Source: Erythrobasidium yunnanense
Taxonomy: Eukaryota; Basidiomycota; Cystobasidiomycetes; Erythrobasidiales; Erythrobasidiaceae
Direction of reading: 5' to 3'
Assembly: GCA_001600175.1 (NCBI GenBank)
Contig: BCJC01000003.1
Location: 2,170,001-2,234,000, forward strand
DNA length: 64,000 nucleotides
The notes beneath the pieces are model-generated. The model was not told the DNA's origin and searched no databases. It saw only the letters and a program-made list of their open reading frames with translations. A program made the translations under genes and the position numbers. Shown in pieces: positions 33,831 to 46,451 of the stretch. Within the stretch, counting starts at the first letter, position 1. Each line of letters starts with the position of its first letter.

Positions 33831-35721
33831 TCAGAACTGGCGAGCACGATGTTTGGTCTTGCGAGAACTTGTAGAATTGGAACCGGAGGCCCAGCTGGGC
33901 ATGGAAGGTGTTCCACAAGGGTTGCCGAGACTTTTCAGGTAGTCGAGGCTGCTCTGGCCGCCAGAAGGGAGGGGAATGACACCGTTATTCAGAAGAGTCT
34001 GTTTGATCAGACAGAAGCACCTTTCTTCAGTCCACTTTGTGTGCCGGCAGTCAATACATAGTCCGCACCTGGAAACTCCATTGTGAATTGTCTCCTCCGT
34101 TATCGGTCGGGCCTCCATTGATAGCTTTTAAGTTCCAGAAGACACCTCCTCCAGCATTGGCCCACGCAGTGAGTTGTTGGGTATAGAACTGTTTTTCGAA
34201 AGAAGCATCCTTGACACCCGTTCGAAGCGACCATTCGGTAATGGCCACTGGTACGGGATATGCTGCAAAGCTTGCTGCGCTTGAGCATACTTGTTGAAGC
34301 ATGTTGGAGGTGTCGGTCTGAAGAGGGAATGTCCCGACATAAGGATGGGTTTCCATGCTAATGTATCTGCGAGCCAAAGAGAATCAATGTGATTGGCCAC
34401 ACCTGCAAGAATCAATAAAGAAATAGTACCTCGGGTCCTTGCCCTTCACGAAAGACCTCCAATAGTCGAGGTAGCTTGTTCCTTTGAGGATTTGGTCAAC
34501 GAAACCATGATGGAATTGCAGAGGTACGGGATTGCTAAGCGCCATAGTCTTCTCATACGAGCGTTGATAGTATGCCTGAAGCATATTGATCTGTGCTTGC
34601 GTGTATGGTCGTGGCTCGTTGACTAGTCCGAGAGCCGAAACAACTGAGCGGTAAGGAGATGCTTCGATCCAGGCTGATCAGGCGGTCAGCATATGAAATA
34701 CGGCATGTTCGCTGATGCCGCAACTGACCTAGAGCTGCGGTCACAGTCGCGTCGGTTCTCTCCATGTAGTCGTCTTGGAAGAAATGAGGGTTGGCCGAGA
34801 AGACTCCGCTCGTAATTTCTCCATTCTGGGAACCAGGCAAGCCATGCAGGTCGATGACGACATACATGTTTCTCTTGTATGCCCACTCCATAGCCTGCTC
34901 AAGATAATCAAGCTGGCCCGCTTTGGCGAGGTAAGGTTCGCCGGGGATGGTATCGATAAACGCCCAGAAGCCAAGAGGAATGCGAAGCTGGTTGATGCCG
35001 GCTTGATGAGCTGTTTCGATGTCTGCCTCGGTGAAGAAGGTCGACCAGTGCTGCTGCATTGTGGAAAGAGCGTTGTCGCCCAATTCAAGCATAAGATTCC
35101 ATTCATCGATGACTGATGCATTGTTATTTGCGCTTGCGTTGAACCAGGGCTGTACCATCCATTGTTCCTACAATAATTCGTTAATTATGAGCTTGCGAGA
35201 TGAAGATGATCTGCCCGACGTACCAGAATGAGCCACGATCCCAAGGCTACCCCAATCATTGGTGCTTGTACATTTGTTGCACCAGCAGCTTCTGCTGCGA
35301 GCGCACCAGCAAGCGAGCTTTTCGTCCAGTCGTACAGAGGAAGCGGTGATACGCTCGCTTTCGCAGTCGCGGTAGACGACGAAGAAGCGGCAGTAGATGT
35401 CGCACTAGCTGCTACACCACTTGCGACATCAGCCGCGTTGGCTGCGCTACCTTGACCCAATTTCTCGTTGTTTGTTTTGTTGTTGTTGTTGTTCCTGCTG
35501 GCCAAAACACCTCCGAGAACAGCGCCGAGAATCACGAGGACAGCGAGGACACTGCCTATGATGATGTAGAGCTTCTTTCGCGAACGAGTAATACCGCCAG
35601 TAGTCGCCCGTTTCTCGTTCAAATCTGCAGTGCTGTTTTCGCCTTGCACGGTAGAGCTGGCACCAGGAAACGTCTCGGACGAAGAGTAATGGCCTTTCTG
35701 GCCAGAGTAGGGTCTCGACAT
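33831..35721 (-). CDS. Membrane-anchored exo-beta-1,3-glucanase (GH5), tandem copy A
   Basis: Leftward, five exons, about 530 residues; start ATG at 35719-35721. A cytosolic Ser-rich tail of about 50 residues is followed by one hydrophobic anchor (LYIIIGSVLAVLVILGAVLG), an Asn-rich and Ser/Thr/Ala-rich stalk, then the catalytic domain: QAPMIGVALGSWLIL, GINQLRIPLGFWAFI, YVVIDLHGLPGSQNG, acid/base Glu in LGLVNEPRPYT, HPYVGTF, nucleophile Glu in VAITEWSLRTG, and GGVFWNLKAINGG. The layout matches type II membrane glucan 1,3-beta-glucosidases (Exg2/ExgD type) that trim wall glucan at the cell surface. The C-terminus is basic (SSRKTKHRARQF). It is the downstream partner of a near-identical tandem gene at 36114-38001. 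Confidence 0.93.
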
Positions 35722-36113
35722 AATCCTTCTCCAATGTCGATGTGCTGTAATAAACAAAAAGGCCCAGGGACACCGTTTGATAGAATTTGACAGGCTATGA
35801 TACTAAAATAGACACAGCGGTACGGCCGTAAAGAAACAGTGACTTGGAAGTGGAAACGCCTTAGATGGGTGAGGGTCGACAGGTCGAGGTGTATGTACCC
35901 ATAACGTGTGCTGCTGTTCCGCAAGACTTGAAATCTCCATCGCGGGAGACGTTAGACTCGAAGCGAAGGATAATCTCGACTTCCAACTTTTGACTGCTAT
36001 GTGACAGAGCTCATGGTATAAGTAAAATAGACTTTAAGCTGAATAGAGACGATACAAGCAAGCTACGTTACACACCTGCTAAAGTGTCGCAGACAGTTTG
36101 TCAATTAGTTAGT
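35722..36113. other. Intergenic stretch between the GH5 pair
   Basis: About 390 bases that form the promoter of GH5 copy A and the 3' region of copy B. No gene or repeat stands out. Confidence 0.4.
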
Positions 36114-38001
36114 TCAAAAATGTCGAGCACGATGTTTATTCTTGCGAGACGAAGTAGTAGTGGAATTGGAGCCAGCAGCCCAGCTGACTGTTCCAGGTGT
36201 TCCACAAGGTGTACCGAGGGCTCGTAGATAGTCGATATCGCTCTGACCGCTCGAGGGCATAGGGATGACACCTCGTTCCAGTAGACCCTGTAAGCCAGAC
36301 AGTCTCAGTAAGCGAGTCTCGGTACTTATGGCTGCTGCAAGGACTCACCAGGAAGCTCCACTGCGTGTTATCTCCTCCATTATTGGACGCGCTTCCGTTC
36401 ACGGCTTTCAAGTTCCAGAATATACCACCTCCCGTATTACTCCAAGCAGTGACTTGTTGAGTGTATAGCTGTCGTTCGAAAGATGGGTCATTGACACCTG
36501 TTCGCAGAGACCATTCCGTGACGACTACAGGAACGGGGTATCCTTCGTAATTTGCGGCATTGTCGCATACTTGTTTGAGCATGTCGGATGTGTTGTTCTG
36601 GAGAGGGAAAGTGCCGACGTAGGGGTGCGATTCCAAGCTGATGTATCTGAAATTCACGGAAAGTCAGCTGTATGCTACGAACTCGAATGTACATATGGTC
36701 AAATAGTACCTCGGGTCTTTGCCTTCTACGAAAGGCCTCCAGTAGTCCAGATAGGTTACATTGAGGATCTGATTGACGAAACCATGGTGGAATTGGATGG
36801 GGACAGGGTTGCTGAGCGCAACAGATTTGTCGTAAGAGCGTTGATAGAAAGCTTGAAGCATGTCGAGCTGTGCTTGGGTATATGGACGTGGTTCATTAGC
36901 TACACCGAGAGCTGAGACGGCGGAGCGATAGGGAGATGCCTCGATCCAGGCTGGACACGCAAACAGTTAGTCACAGCTATCAAGCAATCAAGCAATCAGA
37001 ACGGTTTGTTACTCACCCAAAGCTGCATCGACTGTGGCATCCGCTCTGGCCATGTATGCATCCGTGAAGAATCGCGGATCTGTCGTATGTACCCCGCTTG
37101 TGATCTCTCCATTCTGGGATCCCGGCAGGCCATGCAGGTCCACAATAACATACATGTTCCTCTTGTATGCCCACTCCATAGCCTGTTCAAGGTAGTCGAG
37201 CTGGCCTGCTTTGCTGAGATACGGCTCGCCAGCGATCGTATCGATGAATGCCCAGAAGCCGAGAGGGACACGGAGGTGGTTGATTCCAGCTTGATGAGCG
37301 GCTTCGATGTCGGCTTCGGTGAAGAATGTAGACCAGTGCTGTTGCATCGTCTCGAGAGCCTTGTCGCCTAGCTGAAGCATGAGATTCCATTCGTCAATGA
37401 CAGAGGCATTGTTGTTCGCGCTTGCATTGAACCAAGGCTCGACCATCCATTGCTCCTGCACTCGAGAAATCCGTCAGTCGCCAAGGCTGCTTCGATGGGG
37501 ACTGCCCAAACATACCAGAATGAGCCATGAACCCAACGCTACACCCATCATTGGCGCCTGGACATTCGTACTTCCAGCTTCGACTTCTGAAAGCACACCC
37601 GCCAACGAGGTGCGCGTCCAGTCGTACGTAGGAAGGGGTGACACGCTTGCCCGAGGAGTTGCTGTAGAAGCGGGCGTGGGCGTGACGGTCGTGGCTTGTC
37701 CATTTGGTAAAGTAGTGGTGAATGGGACTACGTTTGCTTCGCCTCCATTGCTGGATTGCTTGTCATTATTGCTGCTGCTGTTCCTGCTGCCTAAGACGCC
37801 TCCTAGGACAGCACCGAGAATGACGAGCACACCGATGATACTGCCTAGGATGATGTATAGCTTCTTTCGCGAATGAGTACCACCGCTTGGAATGGCGCGT
37901 TTCTCGTTCAAATTGGCTGTACTGTCGCCTTGCATAGTAGAGGCTCCAGGAAAGGTTTCAGACGAAGAATGGCCTGCCTGGCCAGCGTAGTATCTTGACA
38001 T
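36114..38001 (-). CDS. Membrane-anchored exo-beta-1,3-glucanase (GH5), tandem copy B
   Basis: Leftward, five exons, about 530 residues; start ATG at 37999-38001. Same architecture as copy A: Ser-rich cytosolic tail, anchor LYIILGSIIGVLVILGAVLG, Ser/Thr stalk, GH5 domain with acid/base Glu in LGVANEPRPYT and nucleophile Glu in VVVTEWSLRTG. Intron positions match copy A. The last exon must be read after its intron (GLLERGVIPMPSSGQSDID...) to end SSRKNKHRARHF at the stop 36114-36116; reading through the intron gives a false C-terminus. The stalk has diverged far more than the catalytic domain. Both copies look intact. Confidence 0.93.
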
Positions 38002-38334
38002 GGTCGTTCTTGGCTGTGAGGAAAGAGTAGAGAAGAGACAAGGGTGTCGAGCGGCCTTGGAAATTCAGATGGCTGCGGGTGACACGCGCCCAGGCGGATC
38101 ACCAAACACTTGACGATGCGGAAAAGAAGGTGGTCTGTAAGGAGCGATGGGTAGAACAGCCAGATGAGACGTCAATGTGAATGTGAACCAGGTGGACTGA
38201 TATTGGTTGAGTTGTTGGGAGAGCGAAGAAGAAGAAGAGGGTCGGCTTTGACACCTCCTAACCGATAAATCGGAGTTTGACTTTCATATTTTGGCTGATG
38301 GGATGCAACACAAGCTATATACACACTCGCTAAC
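38002..38334. promoter_or_regulatory. Divergent promoter region
   Basis: About 330 bases lie between the starts of GH5 copy B (leftward) and the auxin-efflux-type carrier (rightward). No specific elements were identified. Confidence 0.4.
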
Positions 38335-40503
38335 ATGTCGCAGACTTTACCGGATCTTGGAGCTATCATCTATATCGCAGTGAAACCCCTAATCAAGTGC
38401 GAAAGATGCATTCAAATTGCTGGTCTTTCCCTGGCTTTGACACCCTATCATGACTTCTTGACAGATTCTCCCTTCCAGTTGCATTCGGCTTCTGGCTCAC
38501 TCGCAATGGCATGTTCCCTCTGGCAGCTTCAAAAGGCGCCGGCCAGCTGTGTCTGAACGTGTAGGTGTTCGCACGCCCTCGACAGTCAGCATACATGATA
38601 CTCACGAAAGGAAAGTCTTATCCCGTCGCTCCTCTTCCAGAAGATCGTTATAGCCATCAATACGAGCAATGTGTCGGCGTTCGGTCCTCTTATTCTGGTT
38701 GGGGTGCTCTACGAGGTCTTTGGCTTGGGTATCGCATGGATCATAAGACTGCTCTTCCCTGTCCCTCGTAATTTCAGGAATGGACTGCTGGCCGCAGGAA
38801 TCCTCGGAAACTGGGTAGATCTGCTTTCATGAGAGACGGCTATTTCTCCTACTAATGAAGTGCTTCCAGGGAGATCTGCCTTTCGCTATATTGCAAACAG
38901 TCACCGTATCTGCGCCATTCAATCCAGCAGTCGACTTCAATCTGGCCTCAGCCTATGCTTGCGTATTCATCATAATTTTCATCGTTACCACCTTCCCGTG
39001 AGCTAGCCTGCCTCGATGTATCTCATATGTGCTGATCACTAACCACCTCTCAGGTTGCGCGTCATTCTACTGATCGCACGCGATTACATCGAGCCCGTTT
39101 CAAGCGAACCTACTCATCCTCCACTAGCCAGATGGTTGGCGCGACTCACAAAGCGAGTCAAGAAAGAAGAAGAGCCGTCCTCTCCAGACGAGACAGACGT
39201 CTCACCAGAAGAAGCGAAATACAACGATGATCCCGAGACTCCAGCAGCGATAGGCACGTCAAGTGCTCTACCTGAATTCCCACCTTTGACACAACAGCAA
39301 ACGAGCAGGAGTATCCGATCACATCATTCTTCACTTGCGCACGATGCCTCCGCAGCTGCTGGTGCGGAGCCTTATTCTCTCCTGCGTAGATTCAGGCGTT
39401 TCAGAGCGCCGACTGTGCATGAAGATATCGAAGAACCAACGAGGCCAAGCACGCCTGTTCTCGAACATAATCGCACTCGAACTTCAGAAAAAGTGCAGAC
39501 GCCTGCTATTGGTGTAGACGAGAAGAACGGAAGACGGAAATGGCAAGAAGTCATAGCTCACGAAACTTGGGCTTTCTTGAGAGCTCTAATCACGCCGCCT
39601 ACGCTAAGCTTGGTGGCTTCGCTCGTCATCGCATTGGTGAAGCCGTTGAAAGCTCTCTTCGTGGAGGTGCCTGGCTATGGGCTACACAAGGCTCCAGATG
39701 GCTGTGAGACTTCTATTCTGCTGAAGTCCTCTACGAGCCAGGCTGATGCAGACTGCAGTACCCGTCCTCGATGTCATATACCAAGTCGCATCGTTCATGG
39801 GTATGCCATTGACCGCCTGCCACAGATTAGATAGTCTCGTTAACGTTTAAGATCTCCCCTACTGCAGGCAACGCAGCTGTCCCTACGTCCCTCACGATCC
39901 TGGGTGCAGCCTTATCAAGGATAGAAGTCCCTCGACCTATTTCGAAGCTCCCTCTTCGAGCAATCATAGCTCTCGCAATAGGTCGACTTGCTATCTTACC
40001 AATCCTAGGAGTGTAAGCTGCCCTCACGAGTGTCCTGCAGACTGATGCTAACTGTCAATTTGATCCCTATCAGAGCCATCGTGCAAGGTCTTACGTACCA
40101 TACTTCTCTCATCTCTCCGAGCAATCACGTACTGCGCTTCACTGCGATTCTCGTGTCTTGCGTGCCATCAGCTACAAGCCAATTGGTACTCACGGTAGTA
40201 GTACGTCGATCTCGGCGTCCCGTCTTAACAAGCAAGACGCTCATCATGCTCTTTGCAGGTCGCACCTCCGGATGTAGAGAGTAACGCAGACTTGTTCGGT
40301 ATGCATAGCTTACACTGAATGTTGGCAGAGCACTGGGCAAAGGCTGATATGATTGATCAGGCTGCTTCTTGCTGGCTCAATACGCTGTCTTGATAATCGC
40401 TCTGCCTATAGTCGCGGCGTACTCGCTGACTCTAAGTATGTATTCAGCATGTTGTCCGGAAATCTCACTAAGACTAAGCCCTTCTCTTCCAGTCTTTCAC
40501 TAG
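38335..40503 (+). CDS. Auxin-efflux-carrier-type (PIN-like) membrane transporter
   Basis: Rightward gene with about eight introns, roughly 550 residues. The N-terminal helices include VAFGFWLTRNGMFPLAASKG and LILVGVLYEVFGLGIAW, then AAGILGNWGDLPFAILQTV, the conserved Gly-Asn-x-Gly-Asp-Leu-Pro motif of the auxin efflux carrier family. A long cytosolic loop (about 150 residues, Ser/Glu/Arg-rich) is followed by TPPTLSLVASLVIALVKPLK, NAAVPTSLTILGAALSR, and a last helix ending YSLTLIFH. Fungal members sit in internal membranes or the plasma membrane; substrate is unknown for most. The final short exon is supported by a 56-base intron whose removal yields the stop 40501-40503. Confidence 0.88.
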
Positions 40504-40642
40504 CTCTTCTCGCGCGGAACGTTACATAGGATATTAGACGGTAGAAGTAGACGTATTAGACGTACATAGTCCTGTAGCATAGTATAGATCTCTCTCTCCG
40601 TAATCGCTTTCGTACTTTCGTTCCTTTCCGACTTTCTCTTTC

Positions 40643-41443
<801 letters not shown>

Positions 41444-41483
41444 CGAACGATTCTCGGTTTTCCGCTTGGCAATGTCTAGACCA

Positions 41484-43218
41484 TTATTGCTGCTGGAAAT
41501 TAGAGTAGACAACGACTGAGAGCTCCATCAACTCTCTATTATCAGCCAAAGTTTCTGCATACTCATTCGGAACCCCATTAAATATCGTATGGCTAGCTCT
41601 CGCTAGTGCAGGCAGGACAGCAGCCAATCTGACCTTCTTCTCTGAAACTTCGACGAACCTCCTTTGCGCAGCTTGTGAAGCAGGCGATGCAGCGTCATCC
41701 ACGAAGAGATGGCCAAGCGATTCAGAGAGGAGGGCGAAGAGCTTGTCTAGACAGGAGCGTAGAACGACGCTGAAGTCGGCAGAATCGATGAAATCTCTTG
41801 TTTCGCTCATTATGCTGCGTAATTGGGGTGATATGGTCGGTTGTTCCTCGAAAGCAAGACCGCTTTCGTGTAATGTTTCTTGCTCCTCCTTCTCGGCAGC
41901 CGGAAACAAGGAGGAAGCAAAGCTAAAGTCCGTTTATTAGCACTGACTAGAATATGGTAAGGTGCAGACTATCTCACCTATGAACAGCACCGTTAGCGTC
42001 GTATTCTATTTTTCGTCGGATCTCTAAAAGCAGCTTGTTTAGATCTTGATGGCTCAACAGGCTTTTCAGGCCAACCCTGTCATCAATGTTGAGGTTAGAT
42101 CATCTCCTACATTGCCTAGTGAGCGCGACTTACGAGCTCAAGGCCTCCTCCACCGAATCCTCTATTCTTTGGCTGACTGTCCTCCACCCACGCTGCAGAA
42201 ACCACCAGCTCATACTTAGATACTCCCTCTCTGCTTGTGCATGCACGCCTTTCCCTTGATCCGGCTTGGCCGAGCCGTTCAACATCATCGAGAAGTCGTC
42301 TTCCTCGGCGTCTGAAGACAAGCTCGAGCTAGAAGACTGATGAGATGCCTGCTTATATATAGAAGAAACGTAGTTATGCCGTCCTAGGAGATTGAGCTGG
42401 ATGTGCGTCTGCAAGGCGAGCAGGGCGAGAAGATATAGGGAGGCTATCGTGCGGTGGAAGGCTACAGCGCGCCAAGTCAGCTTGGTACTCTTTGTAGAAG
42501 GCTTGCGAAACTGACTAGTAAGCTTAAGGGCTTGCCAGAGCTCGGCTTTGGTTCGCGTATCCACTGGTGTCGCGGGCTCAGACTATCGGAAACCTTCGTC
42601 AGCGATATACGAGGCTCTTGTGCATGCCAGCTACACACCTCTGTATGCTCTGCGCTAGAATGACCATTCATGAGCTGGGCCGGAGTACCGGACTGGTCGT
42701 TCTGCAGGCCATCCCCGAGGACTTCAGGCGGTAAAGGGATGCTTGCAGCTTGTTGTGTCAAGTCATGCATGCTATTATCGAGCGTTTCCTGGCTATCTTG
42801 CATGTTTGGTCCATCGTGACTTTCCGGCAATGCTTTGCTTGTCTTTGCTCTTTCGTTTGACCTCCGTTGCAGCTCAGCAGTGATAGCTTCGACGTCGAGT
42901 TCTTCAAGGACCTGCTGCGACAGCGTTGGAAGCAGCGCCAGCAGTGTGAATGCGCAATCCTCCTGATTCTGCTGGAAACGCCGGCGAAGACTGGCTCGAA
43001 TATGCTGCCTCAGCTTCGTGGATTCTGACTCCCTCCAATGACAGTCTGGATGGAACGCACTTCTCCTTGGCGGCTCTGTCGAGCACCAGCTTCTCGCTCA
43101 AGTCCTGGAACCGCTGCTTTGCGTACTGCAGCAGGAGATAGGATCCTCCAACGACGCTTGCAGCAACAGCAAGACCTTTATGCCGTCGCTTCACAAAGTT
43201 GGTGATTGGAGAAAACAT
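41484..43218 (-). CDS. PEX3: Peroxin-3, peroxisome biogenesis membrane receptor
   Basis: Leftward multi-exon gene, about 500 residues. The N-terminus MFSPITNFVKRRHKGLAVAA with VVGGSYLLLQYAKQRFQ is the Pex3 membrane anchor. After the first intron RRRFQQNQEDCAFTLLALLP follows, then LPTLSQQVLEELDVEAITAE, the conserved Pex3 block. Later KAELWQALKL and YLLALLALQTHIQLNLLGR match the central helix and the hydrophobic groove. EYLSMSWWFLQRGWRTVSQR is also typical. The protein recruits Pex19 to import peroxisomal membrane proteins. An acidic, Ser-rich insert of about 90 residues near the middle is longer than in yeast. The start region is shared divergently with the gene at 43380, 161 bases apart. Confidence 0.92.
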
Positions 43219-43379
43219 CCCTCTGTCGAAGCATTCGAAAGGGATGGTGAGAATCGATGAATGGGCTCGGAGGTTAAAGGCCTGGCCAGCCTATAAAGCG
43301 GCTCCAAAGCAGCAAGTCGTGCCGTGCTCTTGCAAGCGAAACAGTATCGACGCATTAAACAACCCAATCCAACGCTCAA

Positions 43380-44607
43380 ATGGCCTCCGCAAAGTCATCT
43401 CGACGCAACAGCCAAGTCTCCAGAGCTCCTACTCGTTCGGGGTCTGTCAGTTCAAAGTCTTCATCTGACTCCAGTAGCACTAGCAGCAGTGCGTCCTCGA
43501 CCTCCAAGGCCTCTTCGCGATGTAGGTGCCAACTTTGCTTGTGAATGTGCGCGATGATCGACTGACATGCGCTATCTCACAGCACCTTCCATGGTATCTG
43601 TTGAGTCGGGAGTCATCGACGATCTGATACGAAGGCAAGTTCGATATGCAGACAAGCCAGATGGACTTCCGACTGGTCTCTTCGGCCTGAGACGCGACTC
43701 TTGGGACTCCTTCACATCTGACAACTCGGTCGACTTGACTTCACATCGATTGAAGGCTCGTCATCACTTGGAAGAATCTTATCAGCGTAAACTGACACCA
43801 GCACTACAAAAGACCATGCAAGCATTTGCACCTCAAGACAAGTCTGCGATGCATCTGGTAGACTTGCGGAACACGCCGAAGTCACCTGGTCAAGGTATAG
43901 ACAATCTGAGGTACTTCTCTGATAATAGCAAGGCAAGATTCACCAGAACTGTGACCAAGCGCAACTGCGTTATCGATAGCGACGGGCGCGCCGCAGCCCG
44001 GCTAGACCTCAACTCAGGAGCTAGAGACAAATATCGGATCGCAAGCATTAGACACTGCAAGAGTGCATTCCACCTTGGGGAAGAATCCCTTTTCGACAGC
44101 ATACAGAAGCCTGCAAAGTTTGTCCATAATGTCAGGAAAGCCATTCCTGACATCCTCAAGACACAGGAGGCTGGCCTCAAAGGAAGAGGGATAGGTGGCC
44201 GCGAAGCTGGTATCAAGAGCAAGTCCCGTTACGACAGACAACCTAACGCAACAGAGCATAAGCAGGAGCTCAAGACGATCTACAATGCTCCCGCCATCAA
44301 GCTCACTGACAAAGAGACGTACGATCTTGATGAAGACGATAAGCCCTACGGCATCAAAGATGCCAAGGTGATGCAGAATCTGGAAAAATTCCGCAAAGGA
44401 AAAGCTGTCGCTGGCGAAGACTATGAAGAGACTCTGCAAAACACTGGTTCTAAGATTGTCAGAAGCACCGAGCACGTTGCGGTCGATCAGTCTATGAACG
44501 CAAGCGCCGTCATCCTCGATGCCATTCGAATCGCAAACAGAGCCGGTGCAGGCGACAAACGTAGTTCGCGACCTCACAAGGCAAGAGTCAGCTCTACTGC
44601 ATCGTAG
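43380..44607 (+). CDS. Unrecognised family protein, tandem copy A
   Basis: Two exons (43380-43521, 43583-44607) joined across a 61-base intron, 388 residues. The N-terminus is a Ser/Lys/Arg-rich low-complexity stretch (SSKSSSDSSSTSSSASS). The rest is charged, helical and without membrane segments or signal peptide. A block RRDSWDSFTSDNSVDL followed by HHLEESYQRKLTPALQKTMQ is conserved in the neighbouring paralogue, as are ESLFDSIQKPAKFVHNVRKA and AGEDYEETLQNTGSKIVR. I recognise no domain. It probably acts inside the cell, perhaps in the nucleus given its basic N-terminus, but that is inference. It is divergent from PEX3. Confidence 0.8.
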
Positions 44608-45076
44608 ATGCCCATTCGATTGTCAGCTGAGACAGAATCGCTCAACTTGTTCTGCAACCGCTGCCTGCTAGACCGTATGCATTTGTACCAGTCTCATTGG
44701 TGGCGTGCTCAATCACAGTTAATCAACAGAACACTTCTTGCTCTCGCAGCCGCTGTACGGAGACTCCACTACATGGCTCTCTCGAATTCCACTCCTCGAA
44801 GCGCGACTTGCGACTTTGAGAGCACACATGCATCCGCGCACATCGATGCTAATTAACGGCGTCTCTACCGAGGTCTTGGTCGCATCTATACTCCCTTTGC
44901 AGCGGACAAGTTTCGACACGAAAACGCCTTACATGGTAGACATAGGTCCTGAGATACAAAGGGCATGCAGCAGCTCAAAAACCACGATTTGAGCGTGTTG
45001 GCAGCTTGCCTCCCACCAGCGATAGTAACAAAACCGCACGATACCTGCGCATCCAATACAGAATAACAAAGCTCAA
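44608..45076. other. Intergenic stretch between the paralogues
   Basis: About 470 bases. The last 10 bases before the second copy's ATG match those before the first copy's (GCTCAAATG), so the duplication includes part of the 5' leader. Otherwise nothing stands out. Confidence 0.45.
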
Positions 45077-46274
45077 ATGGTCTACGCAAGCTTGTCCCGA
45101 TGCGACAGCGCACCCGCCAGACCGTCGATCCGTTCGGGACCTGTGAACTCACATTCTCCAGCGGGCAGTTGCGCTTCCTCCAGGACATCTTCACGATGTA
45201 GGTGCAGCACCTGACATGACTAAGTACATAGACTGATATCACGCCAGCTTCCTCCATTGTCTCTGTCGGGTCAGGTGTCATCGAAAACTTTCTGGGCGCA
45301 CACGTCCGAAATGCAGCTGTGCCAGACGGACCCGTGACTGCCCCTTGGGGTGGAAGACGGAACTCCTGGGATTCCAATACATCTGACTGCAAAGTAGACT
45401 TGACGGCACAAAGACTCAAAGCTACTCATCGCACGCATGAAGACTACCAGCGCAAGTATACGCGAGAACTAGACGCTTCACTGCAAGCCTTGGCTCCTAG
45501 ACGCAAGCGTGAATCATATCTCCCGTTTCTTCACATACGGCATTCACCAAAGTCATGCGCAAAGCCAGTTGACGATCTTGAATACCTTGAGTTGAACGGC
45601 AAGGCTATCATACGCAGGACTCTGACTCAGCGCAAACGCGTCAGCGATGGTGCTGAGGCCGTAGCTCGCGCCTTTAAGCTACTGCCCGGTACGAAGGACT
45701 CTTACCCAAAGTAGATTCTTCGAGGCACTACAAGCAGCGCGAACATGCCGGTGACAGAAGCCTCTTCGAAAGCCTCGATAAGCCCGAGGAATTCGTCAAC
45801 AACGTTCGCAAAGCCGTTCCTCTTGTCCTCGAATCAGACTCTGTTGGCTTCAACGGAAAAGGCTGCAAGGGCGTGTCCGCTGGGCTCGCCAGCACATCGT
45901 GTTCCTCGGGGAGCAGAAAGCCTGACGCAACTGAGGGGTTGAGCACGGACTCGGATATTCCTTTCAAGGTCAAAGAGAGATATCATCTTGCAGATCAGGA
46001 TGAATCTGCTCCGCTCAAATGTGCAGCGATTCGACAAAGGTGGCAACGTGGCCGCCTAAGCAGGCATACGGCGGGTGAGGACTACAACGAGATTCTGCAA
46101 AATCGGGGAAATCGGATTGAAAGGCAGACTGAACACTACGCTACGACTGGCAAGTCAGGAGCGAGCACTCGTTCCATCGGCTCGGTGCGAGCTGCACTTG
46201 ATGCGAGGGAGAGCAAGAGAGACCATGCAACCAGCAAGAAGAAGGAGATCGCAAAGCCTGCTCAACCCCACTAA
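45077..46274 (+). pseudogene. Unrecognised family protein, tandem copy B, probably damaged
   Basis: Homologue of the gene at 43380, with the same small first exon and an intron at the same site. Shared blocks include RRNSWDSNTSDCKVDL, DYQRKYTRELDASLQALAP, SLFESLDKPEEFVNNVRKA and AGEDYNEILQNRGNRIER. The first part runs into a stop at about 45713-45715 (after DSYPK), while the homologous continuation (SSRHYKQREHAGDRSLFES) is in another frame and too close for an intron. That implies one frameshift: pseudogenisation or a sequence error. The middle third is more diverged than the ends. If the shift is an error, the protein would be about 370 residues. Confidence 0.65.
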
Positions 46275-46451
46275 TCGTGCCTAATGGTCGCATCAGCTCA
46301 GACGTCAGTGGCCTCGTCGCGCGTTGTCATTCATTAGTCTCGCTATCATACCATAGCAAAGTAGAACAGCGTTGATGCTACGTACGATATCGGATGTTGC
46401 CTGTTCAGACGCACGTGCCCTTGCCTTGTCCTTGTACCTACCTACTGAACA

